Assembly: GCF_910592395.1 (NCBI RefSeq)
Contig: NC_088312.1
Coordinates: 2,790,001 to 2,854,000, forward strand
Length of the DNA stretch: 64,000 bases
Origin: Lineus longissimus
Taxonomy: Eukaryota; Nemertea; Pilidiophora; Heteronemertea; Lineidae
Direction: 5' to 3'
Positions 22,842-34,629 of the stretch are shown piece by piece. The notes beneath the pieces were generated by a model. That model was not told the DNA's origin and did no database searches. It saw only the letters and a program-made list of their open reading frames with translations. How positions within the stretch are numbered: the first letter of the stretch is position 1; every line of letters begins with the position of its first letter. A program made the position numbers and the translations under genes.

Positions 22842-24419
22842 AGTTGTATTTCTGCTAAGGAGATTTTCTTGCTTAGTGATTTGATGATTTTTTCCCCAGA
22901 TGGGTGGAAAGTACACCCTCCATCACTCCTGGCTATGCCCAGTCTTATTTCCGTAGTTATCTTAAACATGGCATTGTCATCAGTTGGTGGTGGCCCTGAT
23001 CACTCGTTGCTATAAAATACAATGTTAGCTTTATATGCTTTTTATTTCAAAAGGTAGATTATTCATCACAGGGATTGGTTCCTCAACCCTCAATGCATGT
23101 GATTGTTATATTGTGTTGCTGATATTGTCTTGTCAGTACCTTGATGTCATGTCATTGATTGTAACAAAGCTTCACTATCATTAAATAGAATCATAATAAA
23201 GTGCTTTTTCTGGGTTTCTCATTCACAAACATCATTGGAGGCTCCATCTCAACAGTCCAGAGTCAGAAAGTTCAGTAAAGAAGCCTCCCATCCCAACTCC
23301 ATCTTGAGGTTATGTAGAATGTGACATGCCAGGATAAGGTCGAATAAACTCACAATAAAAGGCCTGACCAACGTTCCAGACGCAGTGGTGTTGGTCTTGT
23401 CCCTCCCCATATGGAAGAACAATGAATATGACGACGTCTGGAGTCAAACCAGCCCCAGTAGTAGAATCAAGGGGTTGTGACTTGTCAAGCTCCTCAATGA
23501 GACCGCATATATTCTCAATGACAACCAAAAGTCGCCATCCTCACTTGATCTTCAAACTGGTCCTGTGTCTTCCAATGGACCAGTGTGTTCTTGGCTGGAC
23601 ACATGTATATTTACCTCTGCAGTGTATGAGGCCAGAATCTCCCACACGTATATTGGTTGTTCTATCTGCCAGCTCTGGATGTCAATGCATATAGAACTAA
23701 CAGTACAAAACAACATCCGAAATGGAATTTGAAGCTGCCCCAAAAAGGACACCCACATTATTGGTGGTTGTGTTGAACTCCTCAATGAGACTGATTGAAA
23801 GAGAACACATCTTGGTCAGTGCTGGTTGAGACACCAGCAAACGAATTCTTTGATGAAGAAATAGGGAATTTTGTACAACCCTCCTCACTTAAGACAAGTT
23901 TTTTTTCTATTGTGGACAACCCTGAATGTGGAAAGGCTGTTCTGCAGTTAAATAGCATATAGTCTGTATGTTTGTCTTCAGTGGTTTCTTTTAAGTCAAG
24001 TATGTGTATCTAGACAGTGACATGCAGTATATCTGCTCCGTGAGACAAACAGCATGGTGCAACATGCCAGGATCAAGAAGGGGAGAAGGCTGGCAGTGTA
24101 TTCGACACCAGTAGTGTGACACAGCTTGCTTTACGAAAAAGCAATTTCCTTCAGCGGAGGGCTATACAGATGGCTGTGACACGACTCAATGGGACTGCAG
24201 GATCGATTGGATTTTGGTACCATACTAGTACATTCTTATTGCCAAGCTTGAGTGAGTGAGACACCTTCTCACAGCGAGTCCTACTGAATCATAACAATGA
24301 CAAACATTTCAAGGGCACAGCACAGGCAGGATAGATCCATACTTGGATGACGGCTCTACGTCCTTGGAGTGTTGACCTCTTTGAGGCAGAGAAGAACAAT
24401 ACACACGTTATTCAATTAT
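22842..24419. other. 3' UTR and intergenic DNA with decayed coding-like sequence
   Basis: The zinc-finger gene's 3' UTR runs to about 23220. From about 23300 to 23790 the minus strand has protein-like stretches (e.g. QDQFEDQVRMATFG and GLIEELDKSQPLD). They lie in different frames, with stops between them, as in a decayed copy of a gene. I see nothing else to 24419. Confidence 0.4.
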
Positions 24420-24800
24420 TTTATTCAATAGTCTTTCATTGAGCAGTGAATAATACAGTGACAGGTCCATGGCAGTACCCAATAATTCAAATTTGAATTG
24501 CTAGGCTTTTGATCGATTCCTCTTACACTGAATAACATATAGTTTTTACAATTTCATAATCTCAGCTTTTTATGAAATTCTACACTGCACTGTTGTTACA
24601 ATCATGATACAGGATTAGCACAAATGAAACATAATATATCTGAATCAATAAATAGCTGCCATTACCTTAATTAGTCTCTTAAACCATACATGATATCAAA
24701 AACAAGCACATATAATCAAACAAGAAGTCTGTAAGATTTCACTTGAACAGCCTACAGGGCTACATGTATAATCATATCTACCAGTAACAACTTAAAATGA

Positions 24801-25184
24801 TCACCTCCTTAAGATTGTTCCATGATTATTTTGCACTGTAACAATAACCTTACAACCTTCCATGTCAATGATTTGGTCAGCAAGAAATCCCAAAGCCTCT
24901 GCTAATCTGAATCTTGCTAAGTTTTCAGGAAAGCACAGGCAGTTATTTTTAACTGAATGACAGTTATTGGTATCAAAAAACAAAACAATACAAAACAGCA
25001 ACAACTTAATATGAAACATTTCGCAATTTTTTAGTACCTTTGGATTTGCACGTGGGTATAATTGTATCACTAGCACATCACCGCTTTCTTTTTCCTGGTA
25101 TATCCCCAGCCCTACATAATACATAAGAAACACTGGAACATAAAGTGTATCAGCACAGTCTGATTGAGCTCCCTGAATTATCAA
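24801..25184 (-). other. Unassigned open frame in ALDH16A1 3' UTR
   Basis: A 127-codon open frame lies 150 bp downstream of the ALDH16A1 stop on the same strand. Parts look protein-like: GLGIYQEKESGDVLVIQLYP, preceded by a plausible acceptor (tatgtag) and followed by a possible donor (AAG|GTACTA), and later RFRLAEALGFLADQI. The phases of the possible exon pieces do not match each other. It could be decayed sequence, an alternative 3' exon, or chance. Confidence 0.25.
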
Positions 25185-25331
25185 ATTCTATTTTGACATC
25201 GGAACATACATGACAGATTTGACTAGGTTTGAAATGTCACACAGTAGTGGAAGCATTTTTACATATTTTTGACTCAACAAATGCATTTGATATTGTTGTA
25301 CTGCGAAAGCATCAGACTGCAAATCCCGTAA

Positions 25332-28300
25332 CTAATTTGCAAAGATATCCCCCATTGGTATCCAGATGTTCTTAGCCTGGATTGACTGATACAAGAACTC
25401 TTCACTTTGCCCCTGCTCCCGGTCTGCCCAGTCGCGTGGTTCCCCGTAATTTACCCATGTTCTCTTGACACTGTCTGCGGAGGCATGCTCGACGAACTTA
25501 GATCCCTCTGCTGAGCCAAAGTACCACATTGCCTGAATGTTTTGATGCTCGGTGAGGTATTTCGTCAAGTGGTCACGGTTTCCAGTGATGATGTTGACAA
25601 CACCTCCAGGGACATCTGAGGTCTCAAATACCTGCAATGTAAGCACAGAAAATTATCGGTTTAGCTTTTTTTAGAATATATATGTATTCCTGTACAGGCA
25701 ATGACGATCTTATTAATTCAATGTTGATGGGAAATCTGAATCTTCCACCACTCTTACCTGGTATAGATCAACAGCTGACAATGGGTATTTGTCGCTAGGT
25801 ATGATGACCACGGTATTTCCTCTGATGATGGCAGGAGCAAGCAGTGACACAAATCCAAGCAGTGGGCATTCATCTGGACAGGCTATACCAATCACTCCCA
25901 TTGGTTCATGTACCTTGGCTGTGAATCCATACAGCGTGGTTTCCTGAAATAGGTACCGGTAATACAAAGTCAATAAATTAGCTTTGATTCCCTCTTTTAC
26001 TAGACCACTCCCTATATTTAGTAACAGGCAAATCTCATTATGCCAGGTTTATAAAGAGTTCATGTCACTCTTCACTTGTCATTCTTGACATGAAGAACAA
26101 TCAAGTCATTTTATTGCAGCATCAAATAACAATGATGGCCACATAAAGTAGCTTCTAAGCTTAACACCAACAAAATCTGTATCGACCTCACCTGCACAGT
26201 TCCTCCATACTTGTCAGCGTAAGCACCCCAATGGAACAGCCTCTCGATAGACAGGTCAACCTCCCGCAGAGCATCCTTGATATCCTCTCCTGTCATTGCG
26301 CTGATCTGGGCGGCAAATTCCTGGCGACGTATCTCAAGGTTCTCGGCAATGTAGTAGACAATCTGGGCTCTGTTGTGTGCAGCACGTTTGCCCCAGCTAT
26401 CAGAAAGAAACAAGGAAGGGAAGTTTTAGAAGGGAACGGCTATGAGGTGAGTCATGCAAAGAGGTAGTATCTAGTAGTAATCGAATCCGCAACGGAGCGC
26501 AGTTCTAACTAAAACCTGATGTTCATCACAGAAGTGGGAACACTTGTGAGAAGTGAGATAAGACCTAAGGAAGATTTCTTTGCGGGAACAATACTCACCC
26601 AGGAGCAGCCCCCTTTGCAGCCTCCACAGCGTTCCTTATATCTTTTCTGTTGCCATCGGATATGTGACCTATGACCTTGCCGGAGGAAGAAACAACCGCA
26701 CTCGAGTACATCCCATCTGGACGTTTCTGGCCACCGCCATAATATAGCTTGTAAGTACGATCAATGCTGAAGTTAAGAAAAAATAATGTAGCAACTATTT
26801 CTTTGTTCATGCAAAGGAATAGAGTGAGAGCTCCGACATGTACATGTAGCTTTAGCAATGGGGGAGAAATTTCTCTCAAACAATGAAAATCACACTTACG
26901 CTGGAGCAGTACCATCAACTAGGCCATTTTGAACATTAGTGTTGGGTATCCCAGGGACATGCGAGCCAAACATCTTGACATTGTAGTCAGTTACATTGGG
27001 GTAGACACGGTTGTAGAAAGCAGGTTTGGCATACTCAAACAAGCCCTGGAAGAGATATAAAGAGAGAATGAGACGGGTCTCAAATTGAGGCTTGAAATGC
27101 AAGTACAAACTACTGCACTGGACTCCATTACATGCAACATTCATGTAATTGGCCAAATGAACTTGAAACATTTTTTTATCAGTATTGTCATTTGCATGAC
27201 CACCATCATTAGCATTCCTACCTCTTTTCCTCCATCTCTTCCAAATCCACTCTGTTTGTATCCACCAAATCCACTCGCAGCATCGAAAAGATTGTGGCTG
27301 TTCACCCACACAGTGCCAGCCTTGATTTGATTTGCTACCTCCAGCCCCAGGCTGATCTGCTCAGTCCAAACACTGGCTCCGAGACCATACAAGGTATTGT
27401 TGGCAAGAGCTATGGCTTCTTTGGCTGTTCTGAATGGAAGTGCCACAAGCACAGGTCCAAAGATCTGAAACAAGTATGATATCAATGAAGTAGGGTCAAG
27501 ACAACATTTTAGCTTAAGTTCTGGAGACCATCATGAGAGAACACTTTTCAACTTGTCAAACTGATTCCACACGTTGTATTCAATGCCAAAGGCATATTTC
27601 ATGACGTAAAAGTTACCATATTTATAATACACATATTCAACATTGACATAATTTGAGTCAACTTGAACTACTTTCAAGGAATCTCAGCGTAAAGAATCCT
27701 CTCACCTCTTCCATCACAACCTTCGAGGAGGTCTGAACCTTCGTGATAAGAGTCGGAGGGTAATAGAGACCATGCTCTGGCACACCATCACACGCTTGGA
27801 ACACCTCGGCACCTTCCTTCCTAGCCTCTTCAACATAGTTGGTTATCGTTTTCTTCTGGCTGGCATCAACCAAAGCACCCATGTCTATTGTCTTGTCAAG
27901 ACTGTGACCCAGTCGAAGGTGCTTCATCCTCTGCTTGATTTTCTCGATGAGCTTATCGGCAATTGATTCTTGCATGAGGAGACGGGAACCTGCTGAGCAC
28001 ACCTGTTAAGGAAAATATGACTTGGCATTTACTATGTGATATCATGTACTGTTTCAAAGGTTTCTGCATTTGGAGATTCCGCTGTTTCACAAAATGGCCG
28101 AAATTTTAATTGACATACCTGGCCTTGATTGAACCAGATGGCATCCACAGCTCCTTCTACAGCACTGTCCAGGTCTGCATTCTCAAACACCACGAATGGT
28201 GACTTGCCGCCAAGCTCTAGTGATATTTTCTTGCCAGTTCCAGCAGTGGCTCTCCTTAACATCTTTCCAACCTGAAATGAAACAATGTGTTTGCAATAAA

Positions 28301-30324
28301 AGGAGCCTTGAAGGACTACAGGCAGGAGCTAGAGGGCCAAATTGATAGTCTTCAGGTGACTAGTTTCAATGAACTGTGAGATAGACCCCTATCGGCTCTA
28401 GATTCCTAATTAAACAACGGTAAATGCATTTATACCCTAATGGTCGCATTTATCATGTCAATTGGTATAGTTTCTAATTGACACTCCTTAGGGAAAACTA
28501 CATACATTTAGACACAAAGCATATCACCATAAAGTTGATTAAGATTGATTCCTTACCTCTGTTGAACCAGTAAACGCAACCTTATCCACATCCTTGTGCA
28601 TAGCAAGATGGGTACCAAATGCACTTTGTCCAGTGATAACATTGAAGACACCTGGTGGTAGCCCAGCTTCCGTGCAAATTTCGGCCAGAAGGAGTGCAGT
28701 AAGACGAGTATAGGTGGCAGGTTTGAGGACAACCGTGTTTCCCATTGCGAGTGCTGGGGCTATTTTCCAGGTGAGCAACATGAGAGGGAAGTTCCAGGGA
28801 ACAACAGCACCAACAACACCTGTAATTCAAGGATTTGATTATGATAAGCCGACTCTACTTGTAGGCTGAGGGTAAAATGCAAGGGTAAGAGAGACAACCC
28901 AGCCAGGGGACCGGAGAATGCAACTTGTTGGAATTCACGCCATATCAGCTAAAGAAGAAACAGGTATGTTTCTAGAGACAGTCCCACATGAAGTATCAGT
29001 TTTCTTACCAATAGGTTTCCATCCCCTCATTTCAGTGTCCATCAACTGAGCCCATCCAGCATAGTGATAGAAATGCCGTGCAACAATAGCTACATCAGCA
29101 TCTCGTGTTTCTCTGATTGGCTTCCCATTATCAAGAGCCTCCATAACAGCCAACAGACGATGGTGTTTCTGCACATGCCTTGCAATGCTGCAAAATAAGC
29201 AGCAAAAAGTCAGCAAAAGATACATTTCCTAAAAAGTAGCTGAAACCCCTATTAGTGTCTTTGTGTAACTTTATCCGACTGAACTGGCTCCAGCCTATAG
29301 TTTTTTAAATCAATCAATCTTACCTGTAAAGATAACGGGCTCTGATATGAGGTGAAGTCGTGCTCCAGGTCTTGAGAGCAGTCTTAGCAGAAGTGACAGC
29401 GAAGTCAATGTCGGCCTCATCACCTTGGACAGTACTGGCAAGTACCTCTCCTGAAAATTATGATTGATTTGCTCTAGAAATCATAAAATTGTACAGTAGC
29501 GTAAGAGTACCTGTAGCTGGTGCCTTGATTTCAGACTTATTCCTTCTTTTCGTTCAACATCATAAAATTTTTCCCAAGGTGAGGTAAGGGTGTGATTGCA
29601 TGAACACTACACAATGTAAGAATATCTGTAGTGCATGCCTCATAATGTGAGTGTTCCTTACTTAACCCAATGTGGGAGCAAGTGTGCGGGGATACTACAG
29701 GCACAGGTACGTTGTAAGTCTAATAAGAATACCTGTCGCTGGTGCCTTGGTCTCGTACGTCTTCCTTCCTTCTGGGTTCACAAACTTCCCATTTATGAAA
29801 TGGCCAATCTTCCGCCCATGTGATTCAAGCCAGTTCTGCCAGAAAAAAAGCATCCTCTGTCATTTCAAAAACAAAAGGTCTACCCAGCGAAAGGGGTTTT
29901 AACAATTTAAGTAGGCCCTAGCCAGGCCTACAGTCCCCTCGACCACTGACGCCAATCGGCCTGCACAACAGAGCCAGCACCTCCATGTCTGCGCAGAGGC
30001 TACCGTGAGCCTGCTGCACATAGGTTCAAAGACGTCGTAGTACAGCGTACATGGGTTAGACTATTCGTAAGAGCCAATCTAACGTATACTGAAATTAGCG
30101 CCACCTCGTGACAATTTAAAGAACTGCATTTTTGGCATTCACGCCGGTATATTTCTTGTTGATCGAAGAGTTTAGAGGGTTAACATCGATTTCTAGAGTG
30201 GTGCCAAACTGGATGGACATTCCCTCCTTACCTTGGCAGCATCGGCAGCTTCGGGGGCAGGGCCATAAGACATGTTATCGAAGATTTCGGCGACTGAATT
30301 TTTCGAAATTTGGGAAGCGGCCAT
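25332..30324 (-). CDS. ALDH16A1: Aldehyde dehydrogenase 16 family, two-domain
   Basis: Thirteen exons close in frame: 30232-30324, 29733-29835, 29324-29450, 29009-29187, 28557-28819, 28119-28271, 27706-28002, 27222-27464, 26900-27045, 26599-26766, 26192-26396, 25758-25943 and 25332-25631. They encode 820 residues; human is 802. The first ALDH domain has VAFTGSTE, the general-base motif SLELGGKSP and the nucleophile motif [13 protein letters not shown]. The second, degenerate ALDH domain starts near [17 protein letters not shown]. It lacks a catalytic Cys motif, as is usual for family 16. The protein ends [11 protein letters not shown], close to the human end. Family members with the Cys can oxidise aldehydes with NAD(P). 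A reverse AATAAA lies at 24420-24425. The gene is divergent from PIH1D1, 216 bp away. Confidence 0.95.
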
Positions 30325-30540
30325 TTTGCCAACTTGGATGCTTGTTGTTGACCAAACACGATAATTACATAAAAACAATTTAGATTTAGATTTTCGGTTT
30401 TATATATTTTTCCAAATGATTACTATCATTCAAGCACGACATCATATATTTGCTTGAAATCTTTTTGACATAAAGTGGTTTAAATGAAAAAATCGCTTAT
30501 TATTACCTCTAGCAAATAACAAGCCACAGAAAAATCCAAG
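30325..30540. promoter_or_regulatory. Bidirectional promoter of ALDH16A1 and PIH1D1
   Basis: Only 216 bp separate the two start codons, so transcription of both genes must begin in or very near this interval. It includes an AT-rich stretch (ttttatatattttt near 30400). I cannot assign transcription start sites. The location is inferred from gene order only. Confidence 0.6.
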
Positions 30541-32914
30541 ATGGAGAGCCCGGGTTCATTTTTGCAGGGTGGCGACGAAGATTTCTATCAAAAGCTTCTT
30601 TTTCAGGCAAATGAAATAAATATTCTTTACATAATTCGAAAAAATGCTTTAACTTCACATATTGTACCCTCGTTCATGCCACTATTTCTTTAACAAGATA
30701 TGGAAAGCGCAGTTAACTTAAAATAAAGTGTTGGCATGTTGCAATGTTGTTGCATTGTTGGGACTGTATTGTAGTCGAACTGTTCGTCTGTTGTCATGGT
30801 CATGGACATGGACATGCATATCACTGTCGACCCAAGTTCCTGCATCACACTCTTGATGGGTTTACATGTAGACCAGTGATTCACAAGATGCCCCAGACAT
30901 TACAGTGGTGTCAGTAGCATCTAAAAGTAAAACCCATTGTATTTCATTTCAGGCTGCGCAAGAAGAAGGTCAAATCCCGCAGACTCCAGCAGCACCATGT
31001 CACAAGGTCACACCAAAGCCAGGGTTCTGTTTGAAGACCAAAAATGAAAAAGGAGAAAAGGTTTTCATCAATGTTTGTGTGGAAGAGTCAGTGAGTGTCA
31101 ATTGGTTATCAGTTACTGCAAAAACTTATTACTTCAAACTTTGTATAATACATATTTGGTGATTGACTATACTTAGATTTCTGTTTCATTTCACTCTCCC
31201 ATTGGACAGTTATCATCAACTTACACAGTCGCTTATTGTAATCTATTTCACTTTCAGCTGCCGATTCCTAAAGACATTACAGATACAGAACTGGTCAAGA
31301 TTTTGGACTCACCTGATCCATCTTCTTATAGAGTTCCTATGAGTCTTGGTGAGCCTCATGCTGAGGTGGATAAAAGTAAGTATGATTTACTGACTCAGGT
31401 CTTTCTCAGCTCAGGAATCATTGGGTTGTCTCCTGTTTTGTCGAGGGGGTATTAGCTGACTCCAACTTAAATCATTGTTTGCGAGCACAGAATGGAAGTT
31501 ATCATGTTGTGGTCAAGGAAAACCAACCTTGTACGTTATTGCCTGCTGTCAGTATGACATTATGTGTTCTTTTAAATCTCCTTTCCAGGTGGTGCTGGTT
31601 GCGCCGTGTATGACATTGTTGTCCATCCATCCTTCCTGGGCAAGGTCAAGGCCAGTGAACTATTCATGGGGTTCTTCCTGACAGTTGTACTGGAGGGATT
31701 GGAGTATAAATATGAAATGCAGTTAGATAGAAGTAAGTCCCAGGATCGCGGGTGTGGAGCTGTACATTTATTTCTTTTCGGACTCCAGTTTTCAAACCAC
31801 AACAGAGGTGATGAGTTGCCACATGTGCATGTCATGCTGTGACCAATGGTTACCCAGTTTTATGACACAACCTCATAGAGTATAAGCAGAGGCTTTGGAA
31901 CATGCATACTCTTTTATAACAATGCTACATGTATTTGATTTTCAGACTGGGTGATTTTAAAGAACAGGCGGTTTATGGGAAACATCCAGCAACAGATGGT
32001 ACGCAGTGAGGCTAAGCCATGGATCATGGATATGGATGAGTAAGTTCTCTGCCCAGCTATCATCACAACCTTGCGGACAATGTCAGTAGCTTGTCTTGAT
32101 AACCAAAACAAAGATGATGTCACAACCTATGTATAATTTCCCACTTTCGTTTGTAGTCCTGGGAGTGCACCAGGTATGAACAAGCCTGGGGGACAAGGCA
32201 ACCCACTGATCAGCGAAGTTACAAGCTGTAAAGAAGATATGAAACCGACCAGGTAGGAACTTCATTCAGTCATCTCTCAAAATGTGTAATAAACACTTCA
32301 AGAAAATGAAGATTCCCCAAAGTCATGGGTTAAGTTTAAGAACAGCCAAAATTTGTTGATAATTACGAATGAGGGACAGGGTCTTGTCAGGTAGTGATGC
32401 AATATGTAGTATGTAATCATGGAGATTGGTTTTTTCACTCCAACTAATTCAAACACTTTCAGTGCTGCACAGCCAAAGTATACCATTGTTCAAGAGCCAA
32501 CAGAAGGTCATCCAGAGTTCCTTGTTGCAGAGTTTCAGTTGCAAAAAGTGGTAAGTAAAAGTAAAGCAAAAACCAAGTGGCCAATACATTATTCGATGCA
32601 AGGTTTGCACATCTGTTGGAAACAAGGAGTATACAATCATGTAAGCTAGCTTTTGCCTCTTGGGAAAGGAACCATAATGAATACCATCTTTTAGTTTATG
32701 AAGATTTCACGAACTTCACTATTTCTTTCAGAAAACTGCTGCTTCCATGAGTCTAGATATCGGCGAGGACAGAATCTTATTGAAGACAAGGAGTAATGCT
32801 TATTACTTGGATATCTATTTGCCGTACGATTTAGTGCAAGAAGAATGTGGTGCCCAATTCAACCAGAATACTAAAGTTCTGACAGTGACAATGCCAGTTG
32901 TATCGTGCAGCTAA
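30541..32914 (+). CDS. PIH1D1: PIH1 domain-containing protein 1 (R2TP subunit)
   Basis: Eight exons close in frame: 30541-30606, 30953-31090, 31258-31375, 31589-31732, 31946-32039, 32157-32252, 32463-32550 and 32732-32914, encoding 308 residues; human is 290. PIH1D1 is the adaptor of the R2TP complex (with RPAP3, RUVBL1 and RUVBL2). It works with HSP90 to assemble snoRNPs, RNA polymerases and PIKK kinases. The N-terminal PIH fold has KPGFCLKTKNEKGEKVFINV and RVPMSLGEPHAEVD, both closely matching human. NRRFMGNIQQQMVRSEAKP follows, and a C-terminal CS domain begins near KYTIVQEPTEGHPEFLVAEF. The first intron appears to use a GC donor (CAG|GCAAAT), which joins exactly at the family's exon boundary. 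AATAAA is at 33275-33280. Confidence 0.93.
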
Positions 32915-33219
32915 AAGGGGACTGGATTTCCTTGATATAACATTTGTCCTTCGTTGATCCAACCAATTCCCAGCTCAGCAAGTTTACTGTTGTCACAAGA
33001 TGTCTATTGAAACAGGATAATAGAAATGATACATCCTGCTTTTACTCCAAAGGGCTATGCAAACAAGTGATTTTTGTAACTGCAATGTAGCCAGTTGGAA
33101 TGCTGGTTAAATTGCCAGAGTCATCCTGTCTTGGCCCCGTTGCTTGTCATAAGAAAATTTGTTGGCGTGGTGCACTTGTAAAAGAAAATGAATGAATTTG
33201 TTGACATTTGAGAACAACT

Positions 33220-33300
33220 TTTATTCAGAGATTCTGTCACGAGAAAAGAATGTACATTATTTTCTACATTTGTAAATAAACAATGTGAATATTAAATTGT
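33220..33300. terminator. Convergent, overlapping 3' ends of PIH1D1 and UFSP1
   Basis: On the plus strand AATAAA at 33275-33280 should end PIH1D1 transcripts near 33295. On the minus strand AATAAA (plus 33220-33225) should end UFSP1 transcripts near 33205. The two mature 3' UTRs would then share roughly 80-90 bases in opposite directions. Confidence 0.6.
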
Positions 33301-33301
33301 G

Positions 33302-34629
33302 TTATCTTTCCTTGTACTGTGGTAGGCACAGATTGTAGAAAGAGTCATAACAAAAGTCCTTTAACGGTCTCCACTTGACCCAACCATCATTCTGTAGTTC
33401 TCCCCTGTTGTTACATTGTCCATAAAAATGTGGGTCGAGAACTAGAAGGTATGTGTCCGAGCTATCGCGACTCACTCCTAGGATTCCTTTGGATGAACTG
33501 TCAGTGTCACCACCTGAAAACGAGCAACAAGTTTATGAGGAAGTTTGTTCCAGTGATTGTTTTTTTTTCTTTTGAATTTGACAGATGATGTTACAAAGTG
33601 CAAGACTCCCAAACTCTCCTAGGAAGAAGTCTTATTGGCAAAGCTTTCAAAGAGCACTTTCTGTTGGACAAGATTTTTTTCTTTTCACAGAATTGCTCTG
33701 TGGGTCAAGAATATTTTTGCCCAGTACAGTACCAAGTAATCTAAAGGATATTGTTGTCAGTTCTTTTAGCACTGCCATGTGAAAGACCTACTCATTTCTT
33801 CATTGTACAATCTGACAACCTACCCATCATGACAGGAGCCCCAACTGTTTTGAAATGTTCCACCAGAACATTTATGTGGTCTATTAGCTCTTCCCCGCTT
33901 CTGATATGGATTATCTTACATGGAACCTGCAAGAATAACAAGTGAAATTTCAACAGGAAAGAAAAGGAAACTAGAAGTACATTGTAGTAGATGACATAAG
34001 ATAATAATCAACAGCAGGTGCTCATTCCATCTCAGCACCAACTTAGTCTCAAGTGGCATTTTTAATTTAGAGTAGCGTTATTTTATTGACAACATGTCCA
34101 CACAAGGCCTTTCTGAAAAGCACTGAAGTAAAAGCATTTATTGGTCTTTAAATCACCCATCATTGCTAATTTGGCCACTATGGTGTATATTAAAAGTAAT
34201 ACTTACATCAAAGAAAAAGTCAACAACCAAGGAAACTTCAAAACTACCAATCCAGTCTTTCGTTCCTATAAAAGATGGCAGTTTATCCTCCATTTCTACA
34301 AGAGATTCTTGTATGGTTCCAATAGATGGAATGACCTGCTTGCATGCCTCTCCTTGCCTGAGCTTGATCCAGGAGCAAAGGGTCTGTAACGTCCTGTAAC
34401 CACAGCCCCAACCCTAAAAAGATAGCAATTATTGATCTGTCTATACTGCCCTCAACAAAGTGCTTTATTTGATAAACATGGGAAACTTTCAAACTTTCTT
34501 ATTTCTTACCCTGTCATCAAATCCATCACATCCATAGTGACAGTATTGATACTCCTTTGATACAAGCCCTAAGATCTCCCCGGGAACATCAAGACCATGA
34601 TGCACGTTCTTCAGAAGATTTTCTTCCAT
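33302..34629 (-). CDS. UFSP1: UFM1-specific protease 1
   Basis: Four exons close in frame: 34510-34629, 34207-34413, 33824-33926 and 33302-33513, encoding 213 residues. UFSP1 is a cysteine protease that matures the ubiquitin-like protein UFM1 and can remove it from targets. The catalytic cysteine is in [11 protein letters not shown] (C44), right after [12 protein letters not shown]. The Asp and His are in LVLDPHFYG (D170, H172). [16 protein letters not shown] matches UFSP1 better than the longer UFSP2, and there is no UFSP2-like N-terminal extension. The Met chosen is the first in the frame that leads into [19 protein letters not shown]. The human UFSP1 gene is often annotated in a truncated form; here the cysteine-containing part is complete. 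Confidence 0.92.
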
